Assembly (NCBI RefSeq): GCF_937919355.1
Contig: NZ_CALFSA010000027.1
Span: 1-18,510 of the forward strand
Direction of reading: 5' to 3'
From: an uncultured Methanofollis sp.
GTDB lineage: Archaea > Halobacteriota > Methanomicrobia > Methanomicrobiales > Methanofollaceae
Length of the DNA: 18,510 nt
Part shown: in pieces, positions 13,460-18,510 of the stretch
How positions within the stretch are numbered: position 1 is the first letter of the stretch
Layout: every line of letters begins with the position of its first letter
Program-made: the position numbers and the translations under genes
The notes under the pieces: model-generated
The model's input: the letters and a program-made list of their open reading frames with translations, nothing else
Told to the model about the DNA's origin: nothing
Database searches by the model: none

Positions 13460-13516
13460 CAACAGGGTTTTAATAAGATATCGATTTTGTATCAGCCACC
13501 TGAAAAATCCCTGTTG
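13460..13516. repeat. Inverted repeat upstream of the exporter operon
   Basis: CAACAGGG at 13460-13467 is repeated inverted as CCCTGTTG at 13509-13516. Three more T-A pairs continue the stem after one mismatch. The 41-bp interior is AT-rich and contains TTTTAATAAG (13468-13477), the best TATA candidate for the downstream membrane-protein operon. The arms could be paired operator sites or a leader hairpin. The remaining sequence to 13644 shows only the ribosome binding site of the next gene. Confidence 0.4.
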
Positions 13517-13644
13517 CGTATGGTCTCTGCCATGTCCCATGAAATATTTCTCTCAGGAGATATACGTCCGGGTTTCGTCCTCCGGTGATACTCCCGGCCC
13601 GCGCCGATCCCTATGTACAGGAAGAGACAGAGATACAGGAGAGT

Positions 13645-14469
13645 ATGATAGATCTCCTCACCCTTCTTGTGCTGGTGCTGGTCGGCGTCTTTGCCGGTCT
13701 CCTCTCCGGCATGCTCGGCGTGGGCGGCGGCTTCATCATGGTCCCGGTGCAGTTCTGGCTCTACTCTGTGTCAGGCTACCCTGACGAGGTCGCTCTCAGG
13801 CTCGCCTTTGCGACAAGCCTCGCCGTCATCCTCCCCACCGCCCTGAGCAGCGCCATCGGTCACCAGAGGAAGGGCGCCGTCGTCTGGCGGGCGGGGGCGC
13901 TCCTCGGCGCCGCGGCCGTTCCTGCGGCGGTCTCCGGTGCATGGCTTGCCACCGTACTCCCTGCCACTCCTCTTGAGGTCTTCTTCGGCCTTGTCGTCCT
14001 TGTTGCCGGGGCACGCACCTTCTTCGCCACCACGGAGAGTGCGGAGGTGCCGGCAGTCCCGGCCACGCGCTACCTCCTCTGGGGCGTTCCCGTGGGTCTC
14101 GTCTCCGGTCTTGCCGGCATCGGCGGCGGCGTCATACTGGTGCCGATCCTCACCGTGATCCTCCGCTTCCCCATGCACCGCGCCGTCGCCACATCGACGG
14201 TCGTGATGCTCTGCGCTGCGAGCAGCGGTCTTGTCACGTACATGCTCCTCGGGCAGGGTGTCGCCGGTCTCCCGCCCCTTGCCGTCGGCTACGCGGACCT
14301 CTTCCAGGCTGCCGTCCTCGCGGCGGCGAGCATCCCGGCGGCGCAGGCCGGCGCCCTCATCTCCCACAGGATGCCGGCGCGGTTCTTGAAGGGTATGTTT
14401 GCCGTGCTCACCACCTATATCGGGCTGCACATGACCGGGGTCTTCTCCGCCCTCGGTCTCCCCCTCTGA
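13645..14469 (+). CDS. TauE/SafE (TSUP) family sulfite/anion exporter
   Basis: This 274-residue membrane protein belongs to the TSUP family, whose members export sulfite, sulfoacetate and related small anions. The family signature repeats twice: GLLSGMLGVGGGFIMVPV near residues 18-35 and GLVSGLAGIGGGVILVPIL near 151-169, one per inverted half. About eight hydrophobic helices are visible. I use the inner ATG at 13645 because AGGAG lies just upstream and the first helix starts at once (MIDLLTLLVLVLVG); the longer open frame from 13585 adds a hydrophilic stretch unlike the family. The stop overlaps the next start (TGATG). The substrate is not determined by the sequence. Confidence 0.88.
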   Translation: MIDLLTLLVLVLVGVFAGLLSGMLGVGGGFIMVPVQFWLYSVSGYPDEVALRLAFATSLAVILPTALSSAIGHQRKGAVVWRAGALLGAAAVPAAVSGAWLATVLPATPLEVFFGLVVLVAGARTFFATTESAEVPAVPATRYLLWGVPVGLVSGLAGIGGGVILVPILTVILRFPMHRAVATSTVVMLCAASSGLVTYMLLGQGVAGLPPLAVGYADLFQAAVLAAASIPAAQAGALISHRMPARFLKGMFAVLTTYIGLHMTGVFSALGLPL

Positions 14470-14987
14470 TGAACACTCATATAGGGGGACGGCGATCCTC
14501 CCTCATGGCCACACTCTCCGATCCCGTCCGCCTCGTCATATCGGTCGCCCTGACCCTCCTTGTCGGCTTTGCCGGTTCTTTCTTCACGGCGCCACAGATT
14601 TCCGGCTGGTATGCCGGGCTTGCAAAGTCCCCGCTGAACCCGCCTGCCTGGGTCTTCGGCCCTGCCTGGACGATCCTTTTCATCCTGATGGGCGTCTCCC
14701 TCTTTCTCATCTGGCGGGAAGGGACGGGACGGCCTGAGGTGAGGGTTGCCCTCCTTGCCTTCGGCGTGCAACTCGTGCTCAACGTCCTCTGGTCCGCCCT
14801 CTTCTTCGGCCTGCAGTCGCCATTTCTCGGGTTTCTTGAGATCGTCCTCCTCTGGTGTGCGATCCTCGCCACAATCGTCCTCTCGGCCCGCGTCTCGAAA
14901 GCGGCGGCCTGGCTCCTCCTGCCGTACATCCTCTGGGTGAGTTTTGCCGCCTACCTCACCTGGTCGGTCTGGACCCTCAACCCGTGA
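14469..14987 (+). CDS. tspO: TspO/MBR family protein
   Basis: TspO is a five-helix membrane protein that binds tetrapyrroles and is linked to oxidative and light stress in bacteria and mitochondria. Family features are GFAGSFFTAPQISGWYAGLAKSPLNPPAWVFGPAWTILF (the WY..L.K..L.PP..VF.P.W core), LVLNVLWSALFFGLQSPFLGF and the C-terminal YLTWSVWTLN. Five hydrophobic segments are present. The ATG at 14469 overlaps the exporter stop codon (TGATG) and gives 172 residues. The ATG at 14505 gives 160 residues, closer to the usual length, and may be the true start. It sits between two anion-transporter genes. What it binds in a methanogen (corrinoid, F430 precursors, haem) is open. Confidence 0.9.
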   Translation: MNTHIGGRRSSLMATLSDPVRLVISVALTLLVGFAGSFFTAPQISGWYAGLAKSPLNPPAWVFGPAWTILFILMGVSLFLIWREGTGRPEVRVALLAFGVQLVLNVLWSALFFGLQSPFLGFLEIVLLWCAILATIVLSARVSKAAAWLLLPYILWVSFAAYLTWSVWTLNP

Positions 14988-15118
14988 TGGTCGGAAGGGA
15001 GATATAGAGAGAAAAAACACCCTTCCCCACGCACATCGCCCTCCTCATCGTCGGTGCCGTCTTCCTCCTCATCGCCTTCAGGCAGACCCTCGGCGTAAAA
15101 ATTTCCATCTGGCAGATC

Positions 15119-16270
15119 ATGCTCGGCGGAGCGGTCGCCATGCTCCTCTCGGGTTCTGTCGCGCCCGTGCCGGCACTTCAGGCGATCGATCTCGACGTCA
15201 TGATCTTCCTCTTCTGCATGTTCCTCGTCGGCGTCGCCCTGGAGGAGAGCGGTTACCTCACCACCCTGAGCACCGCCTTCCTCGGGCGTGCAAAGACGGC
15301 GGGGGGCCTCATCGTCCTCCTCGTCCTCTGCGCCGGCGCCGGTTCCGCTCTCCTGATGAACGACACTCTCGCCGTCATCGGGACGCCTCTTGTCCTCGGC
15401 TATGCAGTGCGCTACGGGATCAGGTCGCAGGCCCTCCTCCTTGCCCTTGCCTTCGCCGTGACGACCGGGAGCGTCGCAAGCCCGATCGGGAACCCGCAGA
15501 ACCTCCTCGTCGCCACGAAGGGCGGTTTTGCCGACCCGCTCATGGCGTTCCTCACGGTCCTCGGTCCGCCGACCGTCCTTGCCCTTCTCCTCGCCTGCGC
15601 CGTCCTCTTCGTCGCCTTCAGGGATGAATGGAGAAAAAGTCTCGACGCCCCGGCGCCGCCCGCGTGCACCGGCGACCCCGCCCTCACCGCCCTTGCCCGG
15701 ACCTCTCTCATTGTCGTCGTCGCCCTGATCATCGCAAAGGTCGTCATCTTTGCGGTTGCGCCCGGCACCGAGATCCCCCTGATTGTCATTGCCGTCGCCG
15801 CCGCCGTCCCCCTCCTTGTCCTCTCGCCCCGCCGGGTCGAACTCGTGAGGAAGGTCGACTGGGCGACGCTCGTCTTCTTCGCCGCCCTCTTCGTCGTCAT
15901 GGCCGGTGTGCGGGAGAGCGGCGCCCTCGCCGACCTCATGGCAGGTACGGGTGAGGTCGCGCCGTCCATCCCGGCGATCATGGCCGGCGGCATTATCCTC
16001 AGCCAGTTCATCTCCAATGTCCCCTTCGTCGCCCTTGCCCTCCCTCTCCTCACCGCGGCCGGGACCGGGGAGGCCGGGATGCTCGCCCTCGCCGCCGGGA
16101 GCACCATCGCCGGGAACCTGACGATCGCCGGGGCCGCGAGCAACGTCATCATCGTGCAGGGCGCCGAAAGGCGGGGTGTCACCCTGGACTTCTTCGGGTT
16201 CGTGAAAGTCGGCCTGCCCCTCACTCTCATCCAGGCGGCGGTCTATACCGGGTGGCTCCTCCTGATCTGA
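15119..16270 (+). CDS. ArsB/NhaD-like (SLC13-type) permease, 5' end uncertain
   Basis: This 383-residue multi-helix permease belongs to the ion-transporter superfamily (ArsB/NhaD/SLC13). Signatures are MNDTLAVIGTPLVLGYAVR and GSVASPIGNPQNLLVATKGGF in the first half, and SQFISNVPFVALALPLL with AAGSTIAGNLTIAGAASNVIIVQGAE in the second. ATG 15119 is the first canonical start in frame, but the open frame continues upstream to 15008 and encodes one more hydrophobic helix (THIALLIVGAVFLLIAFRQ) that such proteins normally have. The ATG at 14987, which overlaps the tspO stop, is in the same frame but meets TAG at 15005-15007 after six codons. The coordinates given are therefore a minimum. Arsenite, sulfate/organic acid or Na+/H+ transport are all possible. 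Confidence 0.82.
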   Translation: MLGGAVAMLLSGSVAPVPALQAIDLDVMIFLFCMFLVGVALEESGYLTTLSTAFLGRAKTAGGLIVLLVLCAGAGSALLMNDTLAVIGTPLVLGYAVRYGIRSQALLLALAFAVTTGSVASPIGNPQNLLVATKGGFADPLMAFLTVLGPPTVLALLLACAVLFVAFRDEWRKSLDAPAPPACTGDPALTALARTSLIVVVALIIAKVVIFAVAPGTEIPLIVIAVAAAVPLLVLSPRRVELVRKVDWATLVFFAALFVVMAGVRESGALADLMAGTGEVAPSIPAIMAGGIILSQFISNVPFVALALPLLTAAGTGEAGMLALAAGSTIAGNLTIAGAASNVIIVQGAERRGVTLDFFGFVKVGLPLTLIQAAVYTGWLLLI

Positions 16271-16291
16271 GGTTCCCGCCACATCTTTCGG

Positions 16292-16303
16292 TAAAATTAT
16301 ATG
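16292..16303 (+). promoter_or_regulatory. TATA box for the first rubredoxin gene
   Basis: TAAAATTATATG is an AT-rich block in the 63-bp gap after the permease. Its centre lies about 37 nt before the rubredoxin ATG. A transcript starting near 16324 would just include the Shine-Dalgarno GGTGA at 16326-16330. The oxygen-defence genes thus appear to be transcribed separately from the permease operon. Confidence 0.55.
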
Positions 16304-16333
16304 AGGAAAGGCCCAGTTCTTGACTGGTGACAT

Positions 16334-16498
16334 ATGGATCGGTATCAGTGCATGGTCTGCGGCTATATCTACGACCCGGCAAAGGGAGACCCTGAAAGCG
16401 GGATCGCTCCCGGAACTCTCTTCGACGACCTCCCCGAAGACTGGACCTGCCCGGTCTGCGGCGCACAGAAGAGCAATTTTGTCCGGATGGACGAGTAA
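16334..16498 (+). CDS. Rubredoxin 1 (acidic)
   Basis: This 54-residue electron carrier holds one iron in four cysteines: C6-x2-C9 (CMVCGYIYDP) and C39-x2-C42 (CPVCGAQKSNF). It starts MDRYQCMVCG and contains the usual DDLPEDWTCPVCG. All canonical residues, including Tyr11 and Gly43, are kept. It has ten acidic and four basic side chains, net about -6, as in ordinary rubredoxins. GGTGA lies 3 nt before the ATG. It precedes a second rubredoxin by 90 bp, separated by a stable hairpin. Likely partners are flavodiiron protein or superoxide reductase. Confidence 0.95.
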   Translation: MDRYQCMVCGYIYDPAKGDPESGIAPGTLFDDLPEDWTCPVCGAQKSNFVRMDE

Positions 16499-16503
16499 GA
16501 GAC

Positions 16504-16529
16504 CTCCGGTTCCTTCGGGGACCGCGGAG
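16504..16529 (+). terminator. cUUCGg hairpin between the rubredoxin genes
   Basis: GGTTCC pairs with GGGACC (one G-U) around a TTCG loop closed by C-G, an extra-stable tetraloop. CTCC/GGAG extends the stem past a two-base bulge. The hairpin starts 5 nt after the rubredoxin 1 stop, and ACTATTTCTC follows. It may end or stabilise the first rubredoxin transcript, since a new TATA-like ACTTATAG lies downstream (16555-16562). Confidence 0.5.
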
Positions 16530-16588
16530 ATACTATTTCTCTCATAAGGCGAAGACTTATAGAGAAAAAGGCTGACTGAGGAGAGACT

Positions 16589-16750
16589 ATGGAAAAATTT
16601 CAGTGCATGATCTGCGGTCACATCTACGACCCGGCAAAGGGCGAACCGAAACAGAAGATCAAAGCGGGCACTGCATTTGCAGACCTTCCCGACGACTGGA
16701 CCTGTCCGGTCTGCACGGCTCCGAAGACAAAATTCAAACCGGTGGCATGA
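16589..16750 (+). CDS. Rubredoxin 2 (basic, divergent)
   Basis: This 53-residue rubredoxin keeps the four iron cysteines C6, C9, C39 and C42 (CMICGHIYDP and CPVCTAPKTKF). Two positions usually invariant differ: Tyr11 is His, and the glycine after the last cysteine is Thr43. Lysines are enriched (eight, with six acids), giving net about +2 instead of the normal negative charge. GAGGAG precedes the ATG. The stop overlaps the upstream candidate ATG of the FprA gene (ATGA), so it is co-translated with FprA and is probably its dedicated electron donor or acceptor. Confidence 0.93.
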   Translation: MEKFQCMICGHIYDPAKGEPKQKIKAGTAFADLPDDWTCPVCTAPKTKFKPVA

Positions 16751-16752
16751 AA

Positions 16753-17940
16753 ATGGCTGTACGGGAGATTGCGCCTGACGTCTATTCTGTGGGCGTCGTC
16801 GACTGGGACCTGCGCCTCTTCGACGCCCTGATCGGCACCCCGGAGGGGACGAGTTACAACGCCTTCGTTGTCAGGGGGACGGAGAAGACCGCCCTCATTG
16901 ACACCGTCGACCCGAAGTTCGAGGAAGACCTCCTGAAGAACCTGATGAGACTCAGGATGGCGTCCCTGGACTACATCGTCATCAACCACGCCGAGCAGGA
17001 CCACTCAGGCACCCTGCCCCTCCTCCTGGAGATGTTCCCCGCGGCGACGGTCATTGCGGACGAGAAGTGTCGCGACCTCATCGAGCACCTCCTCCAGGTC
17101 CCGCCGGAGAGGATTCAGACGGTGAAGGACGGCGACACCCTTGACCTCGGCGGGAAGACGCTGGAGTTCATCGTCTCGCCATGGGTCCACTGGCCGGAGA
17201 CGATGCTCACCTTCGAGAAGGAGGACGGCATACTCTTCTCGTGCGACCTCTTCGGTTCCCATCTCGCCACGAGCGAACTCTTCGTGAAAGATTTCACGAC
17301 TGTCTTCCACGCGGCGAAACGCTACTACGCCGAGATCATGATGCCCTTCAGGGCGAGTGTGAAGGCGGCGATGCAGAAGGTGGCCGCAAGAGACGTGGTG
17401 GTCATCGCCCCGAGTCACGGCCCTCTCTACCGCGACCCCTCGCTCATCCTCGACGCCTATGAGGACTGGACCTCGGACGCCGTGAAGAACCTCGTCCTGG
17501 TCCCCTATGTCTCGATGCACGGGAGTACGGCGAAGATGGTCTCGTTCTTCACCGACGCTCTCATCGAGCGCGGGGTCGAGGTGCGACCCTACGACCTGAC
17601 GCGGGCAGACCCCGGCGAGGTGGCGATGACGGCCGTCGACGCGGCGACGATCGTCTTTGCGGCGCCGACCGTCCTCTTCGGTCCGCACCCGGCGGCGGTC
17701 TATGCGGCCTATCTCCTCGGCGCCCTGAAACCGAAGACGAAGTTCGTCTCTGTCATTGGTTCCTTCGGGTGGGGCGGCAGGACCGTCCAGTACCTCACCG
17801 ACACTCTCGCCCCGCTCAAGGCCGAGATGATCGGCCCTGTCTATGTCAGGGGGTATCCCACGCCGGAGGACCTTTCAGCGCTCGCCGACCTTGCCGACAC
17901 AATTGTTAAGAAGCATGAGGGCATAGTGACCGAACCGTAA
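16753..17940 (+). CDS. fprA: Flavodiiron protein, F420H2 oxidase type (FprA)
   Basis: FprA reduces O2 to water, in methanogens with F420H2 as electron donor, and protects the anaerobic cytoplasm. The 395 residues comprise a metallo-beta-lactamase domain (1-245) and a flavodoxin domain (about 247-395). Diiron ligands are visible: H79, E81, D83 and H84 (NHAEQDHSG), H146 (SPWVHWPE), D165 (SCDLFGSH) and H222 (APSHGP). FMN binding starts at VPYVSMHGSTAKMV. The ATG at 16753 is preferred because GGTGG lies 7 nt upstream. ATG 16747, overlapping the rubredoxin 2 stop, would add MK. Superoxide reductase follows after 15 bp. NO reduction is a known alternative activity of the family. Confidence 0.95.
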   Translation: MAVREIAPDVYSVGVVDWDLRLFDALIGTPEGTSYNAFVVRGTEKTALIDTVDPKFEEDLLKNLMRLRMASLDYIVINHAEQDHSGTLPLLLEMFPAATVIADEKCRDLIEHLLQVPPERIQTVKDGDTLDLGGKTLEFIVSPWVHWPETMLTFEKEDGILFSCDLFGSHLATSELFVKDFTTVFHAAKRYYAEIMMPFRASVKAAMQKVAARDVVVIAPSHGPLYRDPSLILDAYEDWTSDAVKNLVLVPYVSMHGSTAKMVSFFTDALIERGVEVRPYDLTRADPGEVAMTAVDAATIVFAAPTVLFGPHPAAVYAAYLLGALKPKTKFVSVIGSFGWGGRTVQYLTDTLAPLKAEMIGPVYVRGYPTPEDLSALADLADTIVKKHEGIVTEP

Positions 17941-17955
17941 TGGGGAGGATCACGG

Positions 17956-18336
17956 ATGACCGAAATGCTGGATGTCTATAAATGCGAAAAGTGCGGGAAT
18001 GTCGTGAAGATCGCGCATGCCGGCGACGGGCAACTGGTCTGCTGCGGGGCGCCGATGGTGAAGATGGAGGAGAAGACCGCCGACGTCGGGAAGGAGAAGC
18101 ATGTCCCCGTCCTTGAAAAGACGGCGAAGGGGATCAAGGTGAAAGTGGGCGGCGTCCCGCACCCGATGGAGGAGAAGCACTATATCGAGTGGGTCGAGGT
18201 GCGGAAGGGGCGCAAACTCTGCGTCTACAAACTCAAGCCCGGCGACGCCCCCGAGGCCGAGTTCCTGATCGACGACGTCAATGCAAAGACCCGGATATAC
18301 TGCAATGTCCACGGTCTCTGGACGAACAGAAAATAA
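17956..18336 (+). CDS. dfx: Desulfoferrodoxin / 2Fe superoxide reductase
   Basis: This enzyme reduces superoxide to hydrogen peroxide without producing O2, drawing electrons from rubredoxin. The 126 residues have an N-terminal desulforedoxin domain with C10-x2-C13 and C29-C30 (YKCEKCGN and LVCCGAP), which binds centre I. The SOR domain holds centre II through H49 (EKHVP, usually E-K-H), H69 (GVPHP), H75 (EKHYIEW), C116 and H119 (CNVHGLW). Glu47 and Lys48, which aid catalysis, are present. GGAGGATCA precedes the ATG by a few bases. It is the last gene of the rubredoxin-FprA operon. Confidence 0.95.
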   Translation: MTEMLDVYKCEKCGNVVKIAHAGDGQLVCCGAPMVKMEEKTADVGKEKHVPVLEKTAKGIKVKVGGVPHPMEEKHYIEWVEVRKGRKLCVYKLKPGDAPEAEFLIDDVNAKTRIYCNVHGLWTNRK

Positions 18337-18386
18337 TTTCTCGCAGGGCCGCGCGGGAAATGGTGTGCCATGCGGTCTTTGACCTC

Positions 18387-18420
18387 TTTTTTGGGACGGC
18401 GCGGATCTCTGGAGAGATTT
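18387..18420 (+). terminator. Candidate terminator(s) after superoxide reductase
   Basis: A T6 run at 18387-18392 lies about 50 nt after the stop codon. It is followed by a small palindrome ATCTCT/AGAGAT at 18405-18418 and TTTT. Either could end the rubredoxin-FprA-superoxide reductase transcript; the T6 run is the simpler archaeal signal. Confidence 0.45.
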
Positions 18421-18440
18421 TCATGCCTCCGGTCGTCGGC

Positions 18441-18498
18441 GAAGACCTTCCGGTCTTCTTGAACTCGCTGACGCTCGCAACTCGAAGACTTCGTCTTC
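18441..18498. repeat. Mosaic of short palindromes (right end)
   Basis: GAAGACC/GGTCTTC with a TTCC loop (18441-18458) is followed by a direct repeat CTCGC-TGACG-CTCGC (18464-18478) and GAAGAC/GTCTTC with a TTC loop (18484-18498). The 15 bases at 18481-18495 are the exact reverse complement of 97-111 near the left end. The pattern of hairpin, short direct repeat and hairpin also mirrors the left block. Confidence 0.6.
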
Positions 18499-18510
18499 TC
18501 GACTCCCTCC

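Noticed and set aside
13015..13644. Molybdenum-cofactor riboswitch, tRNA, SRP RNA or RNase P RNA in the gene-free region
   Set aside because: I found no T-loop consensus, no SRP helix-8 signature and no RNase P conserved boxes, and Moco riboswitches are known from bacteria. The hairpins do not fit a class I recognise.
13341..13784. Open frames within 13341-13784 in other phases
   Set aside because: They lack ribosome binding sites and family features and run into the exporter gene out of frame.
15005..15007. Pyrrolysine codon in the permease
   Set aside because: Pyrrolysine is not expected in Methanomicrobiales and the site lies in a variable N-terminus. A mutation, an odd start or an error is simpler, so I report only the anomaly.
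14951..16621. 556-codon open frame on the minus strand opposite the permease and rubredoxins
   Set aside because: The translation is low-complexity (D, E, G, R rich) with no domain, and it runs antisense to well-supported genes. GC-rich codon bias alone leaves this frame open.
16603..16752. N-terminal extension of FprA across rubredoxin 2
   Set aside because: The added residues are the rubredoxin gene read in another frame. FprA proteins start at MAVREIAP.
1..18510. CRISPR arrays, insertion sequences or prophage genes
   Set aside because: There is no regular repeat-spacer array, no transposase or integrase reading frame, and no target-site duplication. The palindrome blocks at the ends are too irregular for CRISPR.

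Overview
The window is archaeal chromosomal DNA from a methanogen of the order Methanomicrobiales, close to Methanoculleus or Methanofollis. The evidence is a GC-rich genome with AT-rich TATA-type promoters, an archaeal histone, RadA, FEN-1, OB-fold RPA, an archaeal phosphoglycolate phosphatase, an F420H2-oxidase-type flavodiiron protein, the methanogen families DUF1890 and DUF1894, and a presenilin-type protease that closely resembles the crystallised Methanoculleus marisnigri protein as I remember it. The genus assignment is inference.

Layout. (1) 1-3435: a mosaic of short palindromes, then fen (-) behind a small coiled-coil membrane protein (-), the presenilin-like protease (+), and an NOG1-type GTPase (-) whose 3' end overlaps the protease gene antisense. 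(2) 3479-5032 (+): an HTH-CBS regulator, an archaeal histone and a PRC-barrel protein, the last two with clear TATA boxes. (3) 5033-6717 (-): radA followed 11 bp later by phosphoglycolate phosphatase. (4) 6897-10640 (-): dapL-lysA-RPA, a tightly packed lysine-biosynthesis plus single-strand-DNA-binding operon. (5) 10746-13014: a cysteine-rich HTH regulator (-) divergent from fdhD-DUF1890-DUF1894-moaD (+), with a perfect palindrome in the divergent promoter. (6) 13015-13644: 630 bp without a convincing gene but with a run of strong hairpins. (7) 13645-16270 (+): three stop/start-coupled membrane protein genes (TauE/SafE exporter, TspO, ArsB/NhaD-like permease); the last has no usable start codon for its first helix because of an in-frame TAG. 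(8) 16334-18336 (+): oxygen-defence genes, namely two rubredoxins of opposite charge, FprA and a 2Fe superoxide reductase. (9) A second palindrome mosaic closes the window and shares a 15-bp motif with the first, in inverted orientation.

How the genes work together. Four genes (fen, histone, radA, RPA) serve replication, repair and chromatin. Pairing radA with phosphoglycolate phosphatase suggests clean-up of 2-phosphoglycolate released during DNA end repair. The fdhD-DUF1890-DUF1894-moaD operon suggests sulfur transfer to a Mo/W-pterin enzyme such as formate dehydrogenase, with two uncharacterised methanogen proteins in the middle. Rubredoxin-FprA-superoxide reductase is a standard anaerobe module that reduces O2 and superoxide. 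The least explained parts are the DUF1890/DUF1894 operon with its regulator, the hairpin array at 13048-13347, and the permease with the interrupted start.
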